This document shows, in pieces, positions 11,929 to 23,385 of a stretch of 64,000 nt of DNA (positions within the stretch are counted from its first letter, which is position 1; each line of letters starts with the position of its first letter). The DNA comes from Watersipora subatra. Lineage: Eukaryota > Bryozoa > Gymnolaemata > Cheilostomatida > Watersiporidae. Under the pieces are notes generated by a model. It had not been told where the DNA came from, searched no databases, and saw only the letters and a program-made list of their open reading frames with translations. Location of the stretch: NCBI RefSeq assembly GCF_963576615.1, contig NC_088711.1, forward strand, positions 59,934,248-59,998,247, read 5' to 3'. Position numbers and translations under genes: made by a program.

Positions 11929-12889
11929 GCTTATACCTTTATCTGACAAAAGGAAAGTGTCATATTATATATGGACGTGGAACTGTAAATGCTTAAAGAT
12001 GCATGATCAGTATGAAGAGAAATTCACAAACCAGCTTAGTTAAATAAGCTCAAAACTGTCAAAGTTAAATCACTGACTGCTACTAGACCCTTAGAAAGAT
12101 TAGTCAGTGTATGTATTCTTTACCTTTACTTTTCTCGGCATAAAACTCTCACCGTAAATTATTCTGTTGCTCTCTCTGTTTTAAGTCTGCAAAAGTTTTT
12201 TAAATATGTATTGTTGCTCAATTTAAATTTCCTTATTTTCTTTCTTAGCAACTATTGTTTATACTCCAAGATAATATAATAGATATTTACTTTTTGTAAT
12301 TTTCACTTTAGAAACTTTTGGAATTTTTATAACTTTCACTTCATGTTGGTAGTACGCGTGTCAACTAATAAACATAGATTGGTAAAATAGTAAACTTAAT
12401 GTTTATATTACAAGTATGTCGTACATTCTATTAGCTTTTCAGCCATCAGTCATTTAAAACTACAATATATACATAAAATGCTTGTAATAAAGTTTTGTAT
12501 TTTAGTAAGGCAGTGTGATGGTGGAAATGAGTTAGCTGAGAAATGAATTAAACTTGCAGCAATTCCAGGTTTTATTTGCTGCCATAAACAAATAAGATCT
12601 GAACACTTACATCTATTGAGTATTTTATTGTCAGCTATAGCAACTAAGAAATAAAAAATTGAAGTGCTTAGAATTCTTTGTTCACTGATTTGTTGTTGTG
12701 AGCAATTTCATTGATGTAATTGGTCAGTAGTGTGTTCCCACTAACTGGAAGAGATGGAATTAGCCTAATCTTTCATGAAATCATTATTTTTAAGGATGCT
12801 GCATGAAGCATGATATTTTAATTAAGGAGCATTTAAGACTGGCAGGTGCATATGTGCTCAATTATTTTGTAGCATAGTCAAATGGACTA

Positions 12890-13040
12890 GGAGTGTAGTG
12901 GTTAGCTCGTCTGTCTCAAAACTTGAGGTTCTGAGTTCAAATTCAGTGTGAAGCCAATTTATCATTTTCAGATTTTATGGCTATAACTGTACATACAAAC
13001 AACAGACAACAAACAAACAGACACTGAGATTTATGTAGTT
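12890..13040 (+). mobile_element. tRNA-headed SINE (family B), copy A
   Basis: A TAGTGGTTAGC segment resembles a Pol III A box, and GAGTTCAAATTC about 40 bp later resembles a B box. The 3' part ends in an A/C-rich ACAAACA-type tail. Related heads occur at 38,890 (duplicate), 21,150-21,310 and 24,905-25,035 (both minus strand). The head does not fold into a complete tRNA by eye, so I call a SINE and not a tRNA gene. Confidence 0.65.
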
Positions 13041-13484
13041 GGACAGCTATTTGTTCAGCAGTAGTTGACATGGCATAAATGAATCATTGTACACTAGACC
13101 AATGAAACAAATCCAAATTTGGTTCAGGGTAGGTCAAAAAGCAAGTGATGGTTTCTTTTTGCTAATTACACCAACTCTAAATGAAATATGAAACCACTCT
13201 AGTGGCTGTCCGGTTGTCATCAGACTAAGAACATTTCTTCCTCAAATGTTTTCATATCTAAAAAAATATGTTTCATTATGTTTTAGCATTCAAACTTAGG
13301 TAGACTGTACCATCTCATCAAAGCTCACATCTACTCACACTGTTGATAACTTCCCTGTTATTATGTCTGATTTTAATTTTTTTTTAATCAACCTTTAGTG
13401 GGTGTCTCCAATATACATTGCAACAAATTGACAAAATTCTATAGAGTAGTAATGCATGTATTGCTTGTTATCAAGTAATAAAAA

Positions 13485-15262
13485 ATAGCGTCTGCTCATC
13501 GCAACCATTATAGTTCTATTGAGTAGTATTTGCCTCAATTCATTACATAATCTCACTCTACCATAATGGAAGTAATTTACTAAGTTCATCCAGTTATACA
13601 AAAAAATTGATGCAATAAGATGGATGTTTGCTCATCGCAACCATTATAGTTCCTTTGTGTAGTATTGGCGTCAATTCATAACATAATCTCACTCTATCAT
13701 AGCAGAGGTAATTTACTGGGTTCATCCAGTTATACAAAAAGTTAGATATAATAAAGGGGATTTTTTCTCATCGTAACCGTTATAGTTCTTTTGTGTAGTA
13801 TTGACGTCAATTCATAACATAATCTCACTCCATCATAGCAGAAGTAATTTGCTAAGTTCATACAGTTATACAAAAAATTAGATATAACAAAGTGGATTTT
13901 TTATTATAGTTCTTTTGTGTAGTATTGGCGTCAATTCATAACAAAATCTCACTCCATCATAGCAGAAGTAATTTACTAAGTTCATCCAGTTATACAAAAA
14001 ATTAGATATAATAAAGTGGATTTTTTATTATAGTTCTTTTGTGTAGTATTGGCGTCAATTCATAACATAATCTCACTCTATCATAGCAGAGGTAATTTAC
14101 TGGGTTCATCCAGTTATACAAAAAGTTAGATATAATAAAGTGGATTTTTTCTCATCGTAACCATTATAGTTCTTTTGTGTAGTATTGACGTCAATTCATG
14201 ACATAATCTCACTCCATCATAGCAGAAGTAATTTACTAAGTTCATCCAGTTATACAAAAAGTTAGATATAATAAAGTGGATTTTTTCTCATCGTAACCAT
14301 TATAGTTCTTTTGTGTAGTATTGACGTCAATTCATAACATAATCTCACTCCATCATAGCAGAAGTAATTTACTAAGTTCATCCAGTTATACAAAAAATTA
14401 GATATAACAAAGAGGATTTTTTATTATAGTTCTTTTGTGTAGTATTGGCGTCAATTCATAACATAATCTCACTCCATCATAGCAGAAGTAATTCACTAAG
14501 TTCATCCAGTTATACAAAAAATTAGATAAAATAAAGTGGATTTTTTTCTCATCGCAACCATTATAGTTCTATTGAGTAGTATTTGCCTCAATTCATTACA
14601 TAATCTCACTCTACCATAATGGAAGTAATTTACTAAGTTCATCCAGTTATACAAAAAAATTGATGCAATAAGATGGATGTTTGCTCATCGCAACCATTAT
14701 AGTTCCTTTGTGTAGTATTGGCGTCAATTCATAACATAATCTCACTCTATCATAGCAGAGGTAATTTACTGGGTTCATCCAGTTATACAAAAAGTTAGAT
14801 ATAATAAAGTGGATTTTTTCTCATCGTAACCATTATAGTTCTTTTGTGTAGTATTGACGTCAATTCATGACATAATCTCACTCCATCATAGCAGAAGTAA
14901 TTTACTAAGTTCATCCAGTTATACAAAAAATTAGATATAATAAAGTGGATTTTTTCTCATCGCAACCATTATAGTTCTTTTGTGTAGTATTGACGTCAAT
15001 TCATGACATAATCTCACTCCATCATAGCAGAAGTAATTTACTAAGTTCATCCAGTTATACAAAAAATTAGATATAATAAAGTGGATTTTTTCTCATCGCA
15101 ACCATTATAGTTCTTTTGTGTAGTATTGACGTCAATTCATAACATAATCTCACTCTATTATAGCAAAAGTAACTTACTGGTTTCGTCCAGCTATACAAAA
15201 AAATTGATACAATAAGATGAATGTTTGCTCATTGCAACCATTATAGTTCCTTTGTGTAGTAT
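13485..15262. repeat. 136-bp satellite array, about 14 units (copy A)
   Basis: Units of about 136 bp (some 120-128 bp, lacking a TCTCATCGCAACC segment) each hold TAGTTCTTTTGTGTAGTATT, GACGTCAATTCAT, ATCTCACTC and TTCATCCAGTTATAC. Unit starts are spaced 121-138 bp apart. The distinctive pair of units at 13,494-13,640 recurs nearly unchanged at 14,548-14,690, so a block of about 1.05 kb was itself duplicated. Copy B has only about four units (39,410-39,890). Confidence 0.9.
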
Positions 15263-16149
15263 TACTTTATTGCTTATTTAACTACCTGCTCTTGTTGTCA
15301 ATTCATTTACAGTCAAGCTTACTCTCACTCAGCCACAGGAAAAGGTAGGCTACAGGGTTTCATGTATAGAGCAAACCTATGAAAGTGTTGAATTTCTTAC
15401 TAATTAGAACTCATCAAATAAAGCTTGTATAGTAGTACTAACTACTGGTTTACATTGTCTTGCATCGTGCAGGCTTTTATTAGAGGATGTTTTATCAGAG
15501 AAATATCATTAGACAGTGTAATAGTCTCTGTCATTTACCTATTGTGTTCCATGTCAACCATACCGGATAAAATTGAAACGCAAAGCCTGTGCTCCAACAT
15601 TGTAACAAAGTACAATATTTAAAAAGCAATATCAATTAGTATAGTCTAGTATCTTTCTTTTTAACATTTTCTTAAATTTGGATATTTTTGGTAATGTATT
15701 TTTACTGTTAATCACTGGCAGCTGTTTTCATTGCTAACTTGTTATCATAGAATAAATAATACTCTAATGTGACAATCAAATAAAGTAATGAACACAAGAT
15801 GTCATTTAGCTATTTTTTGCATTTTCTCTCGAGGTTACAATACCAGCTAGTTGCAAAAACTTTGTATCATTGGTTTAAAACATAGTATTATGTTTTATTT
15901 GTGGTATTTAAAACCCTGCGTGTCTCATTTTTGAAAATTAGCCACGGTTCTCAGTTCCGGTTTACTTTAACTGAGAACAGTGGCTCAAACTCATTTAAGA
16001 CTTTAGTCTAGTACCGTAAGTTAAAAATCTAATAGATGCTACACCAGGGAGCACATTGGATATTGTACCGTTGATTGCTACAGTCCAATGATAGAGTTTT
16101 AGCTTATCAAAAAAAGCTATTGATTCTTTAGCATGATCCAATGATTCAA

Positions 16150-19028
16150 TACACATTCAACTGATCATTATAATGTACACATCTAACTGATCGTTATAAT
16201 GTACACATCTAACTGATCGTTATAATGTATACATCCAGTTGATCATTATAATGTACACATCTAACTGATCGTTATAATGTACACATCTAACCGATCGTTA
16301 TAATGTACACATCTAACTGATCGTTATAATGTATACATCCAACTGATCGTTATAATGTACACATCTAACTGATCGTTATAATGTATACATCCAACTGATC
16401 ATTATAATGTACACATCTAACTGATCGTTATAATGTACACATCTAACTGATCGTTATAATGTATACATCTAACTGATCATTATAGTGTATACATCTAACT
16501 GATCATTATAATGTATACATCCAACTGATTATTGTAATGTATACATCCAACTGATCATTTTAGTATATACATCTAACTGAGCATTGTAATGTATACATCC
16601 AACTGATTATTGTAATGTACACATCTAACTGATCGTTATAATGTACACATCTAACTGATCGTTATAATGTATACATCCAACTGATCGTTATAATGTACAC
16701 ATCTAACTGATCGTTATAATGTATACATCCAACTGATCATTATAATGTACACATCTAACTGATCGTTATAATGTACACATCTAACTGATCGTTATAATGT
16801 ATACATCTAACTGATCATTATAGTGTATACATCTAACTGATCATTATAATGTATACATCCAACTGATTATTGTAATGTATACATCCAACTGATCATTTTA
16901 GTATATACATCTAACTGAGCATTGTAATGTATACATCCAACTGATTATTGTAATGTATACATCTAACTGATCATTTTAATATATACATCCAAGTGATCAT
17001 TGTAATGTATACATCAAACTGATCATTATAATGTATACATCTAACTGATCATTATAATGTATACATCCAACTGATCATTATAATGTATACATCCAACTGA
17101 TTATTGTAATGTATACATCTAACTGATCATTTTAATGTATACATCTAACTGAGCATTGTAATGTATACATCCAACTGATTATTTTAATATATACATCCAA
17201 GTGATCATTGTAATGTATACATCAAACTGATCATTATAATGTATACATCTAACTGATCATTATAATGTATACATTTAACTGATCATTATAATGTATACAT
17301 CTAACTGATCATTATAATGTATACATCTAACTGATCATTGTAATGTATACATCTAACTGATCATTGTAATGTATACATCGAACTGATCATTATAATGTAT
17401 ACATCTAACTGATCATTGTAATGTATACATCTAACTGATCATTATAAAGTATACATCTAACTGATCATTGTAATGTATACATCTAACTGATCATTATAAT
17501 GTATACATCCAACTGATCATTATAATGTATACATCTAACTGATCATTATAATGTATACATCTAACTGATCATTATAATGTATACATCTAACTGATCATTA
17601 TAATGTATACATTTAACTGATCATTATAATGTATACATCTAACTGATCATTATAATGTATACATCTAACTGATCATTGTAATGTATACATCGAACTGATC
17701 ATTATAATGTATACATCTAACTGATCATTGTAATGTATACATCTAACTGATCATTATAAAGTATACATCTAACTGATCATTGTAATGTATACATCTAACT
17801 GATCATTATAATGTATACATCCAACTGATCATTATAATGTATACATCTAACTGATCATTATAATGTATACATCTAACTGATCATTATAATGTATACATCT
17901 AACTGATCATTATAATGTATACATTTAACTGATCATTATAATGTATACATCTAACTGATCATTATAATGTATACATCTAACTGATCATTGTAATGTATAC
18001 ATCTAACTGATCATTATAAAGTATACATCTAACTGATCATTATAATGTATACATCCAACTGATCATTATAATGTATACATCCAACTGATCATTATAATGT
18101 ATACATCTAACTGTTCATTATAATGTATACATCTAACTGATCATTATAATGTATACATCTAACTGATCATTATAATGTATACATCTAACTGATCATTATA
18201 ATGTATACATCTAACTGATCATTATAATGTATACATCTAACTGATCATTTTAAGGTATACATCCAACTGATCATTATAATGTATACATCTAACTGATCAT
18301 TATAATGTATACATCTAACTGATCATTATAATGTATACATCTAACTGATCATTATAATGTATACATCTAACTGATCATTATGATGTATACATCTAACTGA
18401 TCATTATAATGTATACATCTAACTGATCATTATAATGTATACATCTAACTGACCATTGTAATGTATACATCTAACTGATCATTATAATGTATACATCTAA
18501 CTGATCATTATAATGTATACATTTAACTGATCATTATAATGTATACATCTAACTGATCATTATAATGTATACATCTAACTGATCATTATGATGTATACAT
18601 CTAACTGATCATTATAATGTATACATCTAACTGATCATTATAATGTATACATCTAACTGACCATTATAATGTATACATCTAACTGATCATTATAATGTAT
18701 ACATCTAACTGATCATTATGATGTATACATCTAACTGATCATTATAATGTATACATCTAACTGATCATTATAATGTATACATCTAACTGATCATTATAAT
18801 GTATACATCTAACTGATCATTATAATGTATACATCTAACTGATCATTATGATGTATACATCTAACTGATCATTATAATGTATACATCTAACTGATCATTA
18901 TAATGTATACATCTAACTGACCATTGTAAGGTATACATCCAACTGATCATTATAGTGTATACATCTAACTGATCATTATAATGTATACATCCAACTGATC
19001 ATTTTAAGGTATACATCTAACTGATCAT
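16150..19028. repeat. 26-bp palindrome-rich satellite, about 110 units (copy A)
   Basis: The consensus unit is ATCTAACTGATCATTATAAT followed by GTATAC. Each unit holds three perfect palindromes when unmutated: TGATCA, ATTATAAT and ATGTATACAT. The left third is enriched in variants (GATCGTTA, GTACACAT). Higher-order repetition is visible: a variant string at 16,517 recurs at 16,855 (338 bp, 13 units), and the rare AAAGTATACAT variant at 17,434 recurs at 17,746 (312 bp, 12 units). It may be intronic to the gene at 3,091 if the 19,050 exon is used. Confidence 0.95.
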
Positions 19029-19049
19029 CCTCTTTTCTTTATTTCTAAG

Positions 19050-19107
19050 TGCGCTGCTTGACACAGACCAAGACATTAGTCATCATCACTTATTTGTAAG
19101 AAGCTGA
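19050..19107 (+). CDS. Alternative candidate terminal coding exon of the 3,091 gene
   Basis: A strong acceptor (TCTTTTCTTTATTTCTAAG) borders 19,050 on its left. Joined to exon 6 in phase 2, it would add H-ALLDTDQDISHHHLFVRS and stop at TGA 19,105-19,107, giving 251 aa. The acceptor, reading frame and stop are all kept in copy B at 43,440. This requires a 12-kb intron containing all the copy-A satellites. A polyadenylation signal lies 273 nt downstream. The alternative terminal exon is 8,175-8,211. Confidence 0.35.
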
Positions 19108-19109
19108 CA

Positions 19110-19226
19110 ATGCGATTTGTCGAACCTGACAGAGATGATGGTCCCGAATTTCCAGTAGATGTGTCCGAACCAAATCCATCAGAGCCACAAGAGCCTAATA
19201 ATCCGCCTCCATCACAACCCAATTAA
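19110..19226 (+). CDS. Small acidic, proline-rich ORF (38 aa), copy A
   Basis: The ORF starts MRFVEPD and ends in a Pro-rich PPPSQPN tail. I do not recognise it. The copy-B version (43,497-43,616, 39 aa) differs by indels that sum to multiples of three (6 and 3 nt) and by a few substitutions, and it keeps the same start and stop. That hints at translation. An in-frame TAG lies upstream, so the ORF is not a simple continuation of an upstream exon through the 19,050 acceptor. It could be an independent small protein, a second cistron in a 3' UTR, or chance. Its Asp/Glu/Pro composition resembles the 3,091 gene. Confidence 0.35.
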   Translation: MRFVEPDRDDGPEFPVDVSEPNPSEPQEPNNPPPSQPN

Positions 19227-19379
19227 GATAAAAATGATGCCGTTTTACACAGTTACAAACTCATTTAAGTCTTGTGCTACTTTTTCTCGCTTTTTATTTT
19301 TTACTAATTGTGCTCATCACTAATATCAGTTCTTTTTTTAATTTACTACTAAATGTCTGGCATTTCATGAGTAGTAAAT

Positions 19380-19385
19380 AATAAA
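19380..19385 (+). terminator. Polyadenylation signal AATAAA (copy A)
   Basis: An AATAAA hexamer lies 150 bp downstream of the small ORF stop. It is conserved at 43,770-43,775 in copy B inside the best conserved part of the duplication, which supports a real transcript 3' end here. Confidence 0.5.
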
Positions 19386-19472
19386 AGGCCTTCAGAGAAA
19401 ATTTATATTTAATCAACATATGTAACATTTATCATTCTAACTTTTAAATGAAGGTGTTTATTTATTACTGTC

Positions 19473-20896
19473 TACTGTGTACATACTGTGTACATACTGT
19501 GTACATACTGTGTACATACTGTGTACATACTGTGTACATACTGTGTACATACTGTGTACATACTGTGTACATACTGTGTACATACTGTGTACATACTGTG
19601 TACATACTGTGTACATACTGTGTACATACTGTGTACATACTGTGTACATACTGTGTACATACTGTGTACATACTGTGTACATACTGTGTACATACTGTGT
19701 ACATACTGTGTACATACTGTGTACATACTGTGTACATACTGTGTACATACTGTGTACATACTGTGTACATACTGTGTACATACTGTGTACATACTGTGTA
19801 CATACTGTGTACATACTGTGTACATACTGTGTACATACTGTGTACATACTGTGTACATACTGTGTACATACTGTGTACATACTGTGTACATACTGTGTAC
19901 ATACTGTGTACATACTGTGTACATACTGTGTACATACTGTGTACATACTGTGTACATACTGTGTACATACTGTGTACATACTGTGTACATACTGTGTACA
20001 TACTGTGTACATACTGTGTACATACTGTGTACATACTGTGTACATACTGTGTACATACTGTGTACATACTGTGTACATACTGTGTACATACTGTGTACAT
20101 ACTGTGTACATACTGTGTACATACTGTGTACATACTGTGTACATACTGTGTACATACTGTGTACATACTGTGTACATACTGTGTACATACTGTGTACATA
20201 CTGTGTACATACTGTGTACATACTGTGTACATACTGTGTACATACTGTGTACATACTGTGTACATACTGTGTACATACTGTGTACATACTGTGTACATAC
20301 TGTGTACATACTGTGTACATACTGTGTACATACTGTGTACATACTGTGTACATACTGTGTACATACTGTGTACATACTGTGTACATACTGTGTACATACT
20401 GTGTACATACTGTGTACATACTGTGTACATACTGTGTACATACTGTGTACATACTGTGTACATACTGTGTACATACTGTGTACATACTGTGTACATACTG
20501 TGTACATACTGTGTACATACTGTGTACATACTGTGTACATACTGTGTACATACTGTGTACATACTGTGTACATACTGTGTACATACTGTGTACATACTGT
20601 GTACATACTGTGTACATACTGTGTACATACTGTGTACATACTGTGTACATACTGTGTACATACTGTGTACATACTGTGTACATACTGTGTACATACTGTG
20701 TACATACTGTGTACATACTGTGTACATACTGTGTACATACTGTGTACATACTGTGTACATACTGTGTACATACTGTGTACATACTGTGTACATACTGTGT
20801 ACATACTGTGTACATACTGTGTACATACTGTGTACATACTGTGTACATACTGTGTACATACTGTGTACATACTGTGTACATACTGTGTACATACTG
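19473..20896. repeat. Near-perfect 11-bp repeat, about 129 units
   Basis: TACTGTGTACA is repeated about 129.5 times with no variant that I could find. The matching position in copy B (43,863-43,878) has about 1.5 units, so this is a recent, extreme expansion. Each unit contains the palindrome TGTACA and, on the + strand, TGTACATA. Since 11 is not divisible by 3 and the unit lacks stops, the array is open in all six frames, which explains the very long repetitive ORFs. Confidence 0.98.
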
Positions 20897-21149
20897 GACC
20901 GACTGCAGCACTTACTATACTGTATATAGATCTATACTGGTTGCAATAGTTTTGTTGGCCAAGTGAGTTTAAACATTTTTTTCACGCGTTGGCATGGATA
21001 TTATAGCTAGCTGCAGTGGGGAGCGTGAAGCCATGAAAGATTTGCATGGGCAATAAGTTTGCAAACAAACCCGCGGACGAGCCGACGAACGGAATAGCGA
21101 ACAAGTGGACTAGCAGACAAACATTGATATATCTATATACGTGTAGTTT

Positions 21150-21310
21150 TGTATATAAACTGCAGTATTAGCCTGTTGTCTGTCATCTGTTATTTGTCAG
21201 TCCAGTGATTGCTGTAAAGTTATAGCAACCAAAAGTCACCTTTGTACTGAATTTGAACTGACGACATTCAAATCACAAGTTCACTAGCAATTATGTGTAA
21301 CAACAAGGCC
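21150..21310 (-). mobile_element. tRNA-headed SINE (family B), minus strand
   Basis: Read on the minus strand it has a GTCAGTTCAAATTCAGT segment resembling a Pol III B box, then GGTTGCTATAACTTTACAG and a tail containing ACAGATGACAGACAAC. This is the layout of the 12,890 SINE. It sits just past the end of duplication copy A. The flanking sequence up to about 21,440 shows no gene. Confidence 0.55.
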
Positions 21311-22030
21311 AAGCCGTTTTTATCACACTTACCGCTCACACCATATACGATATATCTTTTTTGCGACTGCCCAGGCTAAATGTGCACTTTTTAATACTGC
21401 ACATGATACATGGTAATGCTAAATTTTATTGCAAATCATAACCACTAAATCAGGCCTGATTCCCTGGTTGCAAGTTGGGGCTGCAAATGCTAGGCGACTA
21501 GTTATGAACACCTTGGAGTTTGGGGGGCGGTGTAAGCCCCCAACGAGGTTTAGGGCAGCGCCCCAAAGCTGTGGACCTTTTAAGCATCAACAACCCCTAA
21601 AGTATGCATAAATGCAATTAATTGTAAGTATCAAAATCTACATAAATATATTGTTAATGATTTATGGTAGGCAAAACTTTTTCTTAATTCAACGAACGAT
21701 ATGAAACTCATGACACTACAGATTTCTGTAAGGGACATTGACATAACAAGAGTTATTACTTTTTTATTGCAATAGCTCTTGTTCTGTCAATCTGTCCATG
21801 GCAGAAATTTTTCACAACTGATTATGTATCTATTTCAACCTCTTTATACATGTGTAGTATTAGAAGATTATTTAGACGAGCCTGCTCCATCGAGCTCCTC
21901 ATCGATGTTTTGATCGCTTCAATGCAGAAAAGGATTTCTCCACTCACTGCAGTGGTGGCAGGCAAAACCAATCCGACATTAATGAGCCTCTCCACACCAT
22001 CGCTAAAGCACTAGTAGGCTCTTCTTAGTA

Positions 22031-23217
22031 CCCTAGGACACTTATATTTCACTAGTATTTAGTTTCGTGAGTAGCATACAGAGTAAAATTTCGCTGCAAC
22101 TTAGTTTCGCAGCTCTGATGAGTGCGAAAATATAGTGATGTGAAAATAAATGCAGTGGAACAAACATCATTAGATTCCTCAGGTCCAGTTCACTGGTACG
22201 AAATATGTTTCAATTTGGGACTACAGTACTTTTCAGACTATAAAACGCACCTCTATATAAGCTGCATCAGCTTTATTTTCCAATAAACGATAATAAAACA
22301 ATACATAAGCCGCACCTTTGAATAGGCCGCAGAACTAAGGACTATGCTTTTTAACGTGGCAGCAACTTTCCTGTTTAAAACGGAACAGTCGAGAGTGGCA
22401 CCGTTTCGTATTATCCGACGCTTTTTAACTTAGTGCTTAACGGGACAGTACCGTGAGGCATTGTTTCGTATTTTCTTTCACCGCTAGAAGCGCACTAATT
22501 GGAGATTCCCGTTAGTGCGCCCTAGTGGTGAAAGAAAAAGCCACAGATTAGCTGCATGGCTCAAATCATCAGAAAAAAGTAGCGGCTAATAGTCCGAAAA
22601 GTACGGTAGTTTTTATTTGTGAACCACAGGTAGAAATGTGTAGGCGATATCAATAATGCAATTTGATAGCTTGCTGCCATTTGTTTCCTGGACTATCAAT
22701 GACATCAAGGTCCCTGACGCAGTGACCTATGTGGTACCGATATTAGAATTCAAGTATTTATAACACGCGGTGGCCATGGCTCCAGGTTGTTATTGCTTCG
22801 GGTTGGTAATAAAATTCATCACCACAATAATTATTATTCAATTTTATGACTTTCCCTATTAGACTGTCATCCTCATCAGTTACAAATTCAATGACTAAAC
22901 TAATATCATCATCTTCCTAATTTGTCTAGGCTTTTCCAAAAAAACTTATTATCTTAATTTGTTTGGCCATGCTGCTCAGTCGGTGTATTAGCTATAATGA
23001 GTTTAGCAAAAATTACCCAATGAGCCAACCACACACGAAACTTGCCTGCATTTCTAATATGACGATTTTATTGTGAATATCAATGAACAAAGCCATTTAA
23101 TTTCGCGTTTCCGCTTGTTCGTTATGATAGTTTAGTTTCGCTCATGAAATTTTCGCGAGAGTATGCTGCCGCGAAAATGCGAAAGTTAGATGCCGCGAAT
23201 ACATAAGTGTCCTAGGG
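22031..23217. mobile_element. TA-flanked non-autonomous DNA transposon
   Basis: Terminal inverted repeats CCCTAGGACACTTAT and ATAAGTGTCCTAGGG are flanked by TA on both sides (22,029-22,030 and 23,218-23,219). Inside the ends, TTCGCG/CGCGAA-rich sequence is also inverted. A TA target fits the Tc1/mariner group, but no transposase is present. It is split by the insertion at 22,224-22,606. Confidence 0.7.
22224..22606. mobile_element. Inner MITE with TA target and internal hairpin
   Basis: The ends are inverted: CAGTACTTTTCAGACTA and, read inward from the right, CCGTACTTTTCGGACTA, with TA on both sides. An internal inverted repeat of about 23 bp (22,477-22,542, CTTTCACCGCTAGAAGCGCA against its complement) gives a stable hairpin. 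It is non-coding and the most recent of the three nested insertions. Confidence 0.75.
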
Positions 23218-23385
23218 TAGTTGGAAATTCCAAGTGAATGAGCTTAGACTGCAATTCTTAGTATTCAGCCGCCAAAAATCACTAAAAGGTTGAGACGGTT
23301 CAGCAGCCCAGCCGCCGAAAATCACTAAAAAGTTGAGGCCGTTCAGCCGCTTAGCCGCCCCAGGGAATACGAGCCTAAAATACAC

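Larger units (their letters stand above)
1786..21035 (+). repeat. Segmental duplication, copy A
   Basis: This block recurs in the same orientation at 34,346-44,010. Anchor pairs are 1,900/34,480, 2,650/35,180, 9,780/36,430, 12,500/38,480, 15,280/40,040, 19,050/43,435 and 20,897/43,880. Divergence by eye is about 15-20% on the left, about 10% near 15.3 kb and about 3-4% from 19.0 kb to the end. Copy A is longer because it holds the gene body at 3,091-6,906, two MITEs and expanded tandem arrays. The stretches 9,000-11,380, 11,940-12,880 and 15,270-16,140 contain no gene that I can support. Confidence 0.9.
21448..23385. mobile_element. Outer DNA-transposon-like element of a nested set
   Basis: The left end reads CAGGCCTGATTCCCTGG and the right end, read inward, TAGGCTCGTATTCCCTGG; together they look like degenerate terminal inverted repeats. 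CACTAAA lies at both outer flanks and may be a target duplication. The GC-rich block at 21,518-21,570 (short inverted GGGGCGG/GCCCC runs) and the tandem AGCCGCC-AAAATCACTAAAA units at 23,265-23,345 belong to its interior. No transposase is visible. The element is interrupted by the 22,031-23,217 insertion. Confidence 0.45.

Noticed and set aside
12890-12955. tRNA gene
   Set aside because: A box- and B box-like segments are present but no complete cloverleaf could be drawn and a SINE body follows.
16150-19028. CRISPR-like array
   Set aside because: Units are head-to-tail with no unique spacers and the genome is eukaryotic; it is a satellite.
19448-20966. Six overlapping ORFs of about 470-493 codons
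   Set aside because: All are products of the stop-free 11-bp repeat, open in every frame; no gene signal at either end.
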